Assembly: GCA_028820325.1 (NCBI GenBank) | Contig: JAPPJO010000165.1 | Coordinates: 1 to 32,434, forward strand | DNA from: Gammaproteobacteria bacterium | GTDB lineage: Bacteria > Gemmatimonadota > Gemmatimonadetes > Longimicrobiales > Gaopeijiaceae | DNA length: 32,434 nucleotides | Reading direction: 5' to 3' | In this document: piece by piece, positions 32,316 through 32,434 of the stretch | Layout of the letters: the number at the start of each line of letters is the position of its first letter | Numbering within the stretch: position 1 is the first letter of the stretch | The notes under the pieces: model-generated | What the model was told of the DNA's origin: nothing | What the model saw: the letters and a program-made list of their open reading frames with translations, nothing else | Databases searched by the model: none | Translations under genes and position numbers: made by a program

Positions 32316-32432
32316 TCAGCGGCTCGGCCCAGCGTCGCGCTCCGGCCCGCGCGCCGGCGGCCTTGTCACCAGCCGTGTCCGCGCGGTCTCGCGGCGCCAG
32401 ATGTCCCGTAGTACTCGGTCAAGCCTGTCACT
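32316..32432 (-). CDS. Possible C-terminal end of a gene entering from the right edge (partial)
   Basis: A minus-strand frame is open from the right edge to a TGA at 32316-32318. It encodes about 38 Arg-rich residues (SDRLDRVLRDIWRRETARTR and onward). The composition is compatible with a charged C-terminal tail of a high-GC protein, but the frame is short and codon bias is mixed. I do not recognise a family, and it could be a chance frame. Confidence 0.25.
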   Translation of the reverse strand, partial: SDRLDRVLRDIWRRETARTRLVTRPPARGPERDAGPSR

Positions 32433-32434
32433 TG

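Larger units (their letters stand above)
31686..32434. other. Gene-poor right end
   Basis: Apart from an HU/IHF fragment and a possible partial gene at the right edge, this stretch shows no convincing coding region. An open frame at 31961-32305 (minus) has Pro/Ser-rich composition, no ribosome-binding site and no recognisable domain. A CCCCG...CGAGGGG inverted repeat occurs near 32093-32106. The stretch looks like degraded or recombined sequence. Confidence 0.45.

Overview
The window is high-GC DNA (G or C strongly preferred at third codon positions) from a Gram-negative bacterium. Outer-membrane receptors, lipoproteins, a TonB protein, 6-bladed beta-propeller paralogs, a leucine-rich-repeat metalloprotease, a BlaI/M56 pair and a DUF1549/DUF1553 + DUF1501 pair occur together. 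This points to Gemmatimonadota or a similar lineage. The assignment is inferred from gene content; no rRNA or marker gene is present.

Left part (1-8.4 kb, mostly + strand): the end of an unidentified gene, an FG-GAP/VCBS lipoprotein, a TonB-dependent receptor with an N-terminal carboxypeptidase-regulatory-like domain, a convergent tandem VOC protein, a membrane-associated PlsC-like acyltransferase, and a beta-propeller lipoprotein coupled to it.

Middle part (8.5-18.7 kb): a translationally coupled pair (a secreted DUF1549/DUF1553 protein with two heme-type domains, then a Tat-exported DUF1501 protein), a small four-helix membrane protein, a convergent SAM methyltransferase and three more propellers. 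Two of these propellers are a tandem duplication. The third is an inverted paralog of the propeller at 7.1 kb.

The most distinctive locus is a compact minus-strand operon at 22046-18737. It encodes an exported protein with a small beta-rich domain and a His/Gly/Glu-rich tail, a BlaI-type repressor, an M56 (BlaR1-like) membrane protease, a lipoprotein carrying a second copy of the same beta-rich domain, and a small outer-membrane barrel. The M56 protein has no penicillin-sensor domain. It ends instead in a periplasmic tail rich in His, Glu and Asp, so a cell-envelope or metal-responsive system is a reasonable hypothesis.

Next, on the minus strand, come a protein with two carboxypeptidase-regulatory-like repeats, two propellers and an energy-transducing TonB protein. 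The tonB promoter candidate is overlapped by a perfect palindrome. Upstream is a large LRR-zinc metalloprotease whose 5' end is cut off at an AT-rich island near 29341, so it lacks a start codon in its first repeat and a signal peptide.

The right end holds a three-gene minus-strand operon (thioredoxin-like lipoprotein, 74-residue exported Cys-containing peptide, propeller lipoprotein). It resembles the peptide/propeller neighbourhoods of Bacteroidota. The last 0.75 kb is gene-poor and carries a C-terminal fragment of an HU/IHF gene.

No rRNA, tRNA, complete insertion sequence or CRISPR array was recognised.
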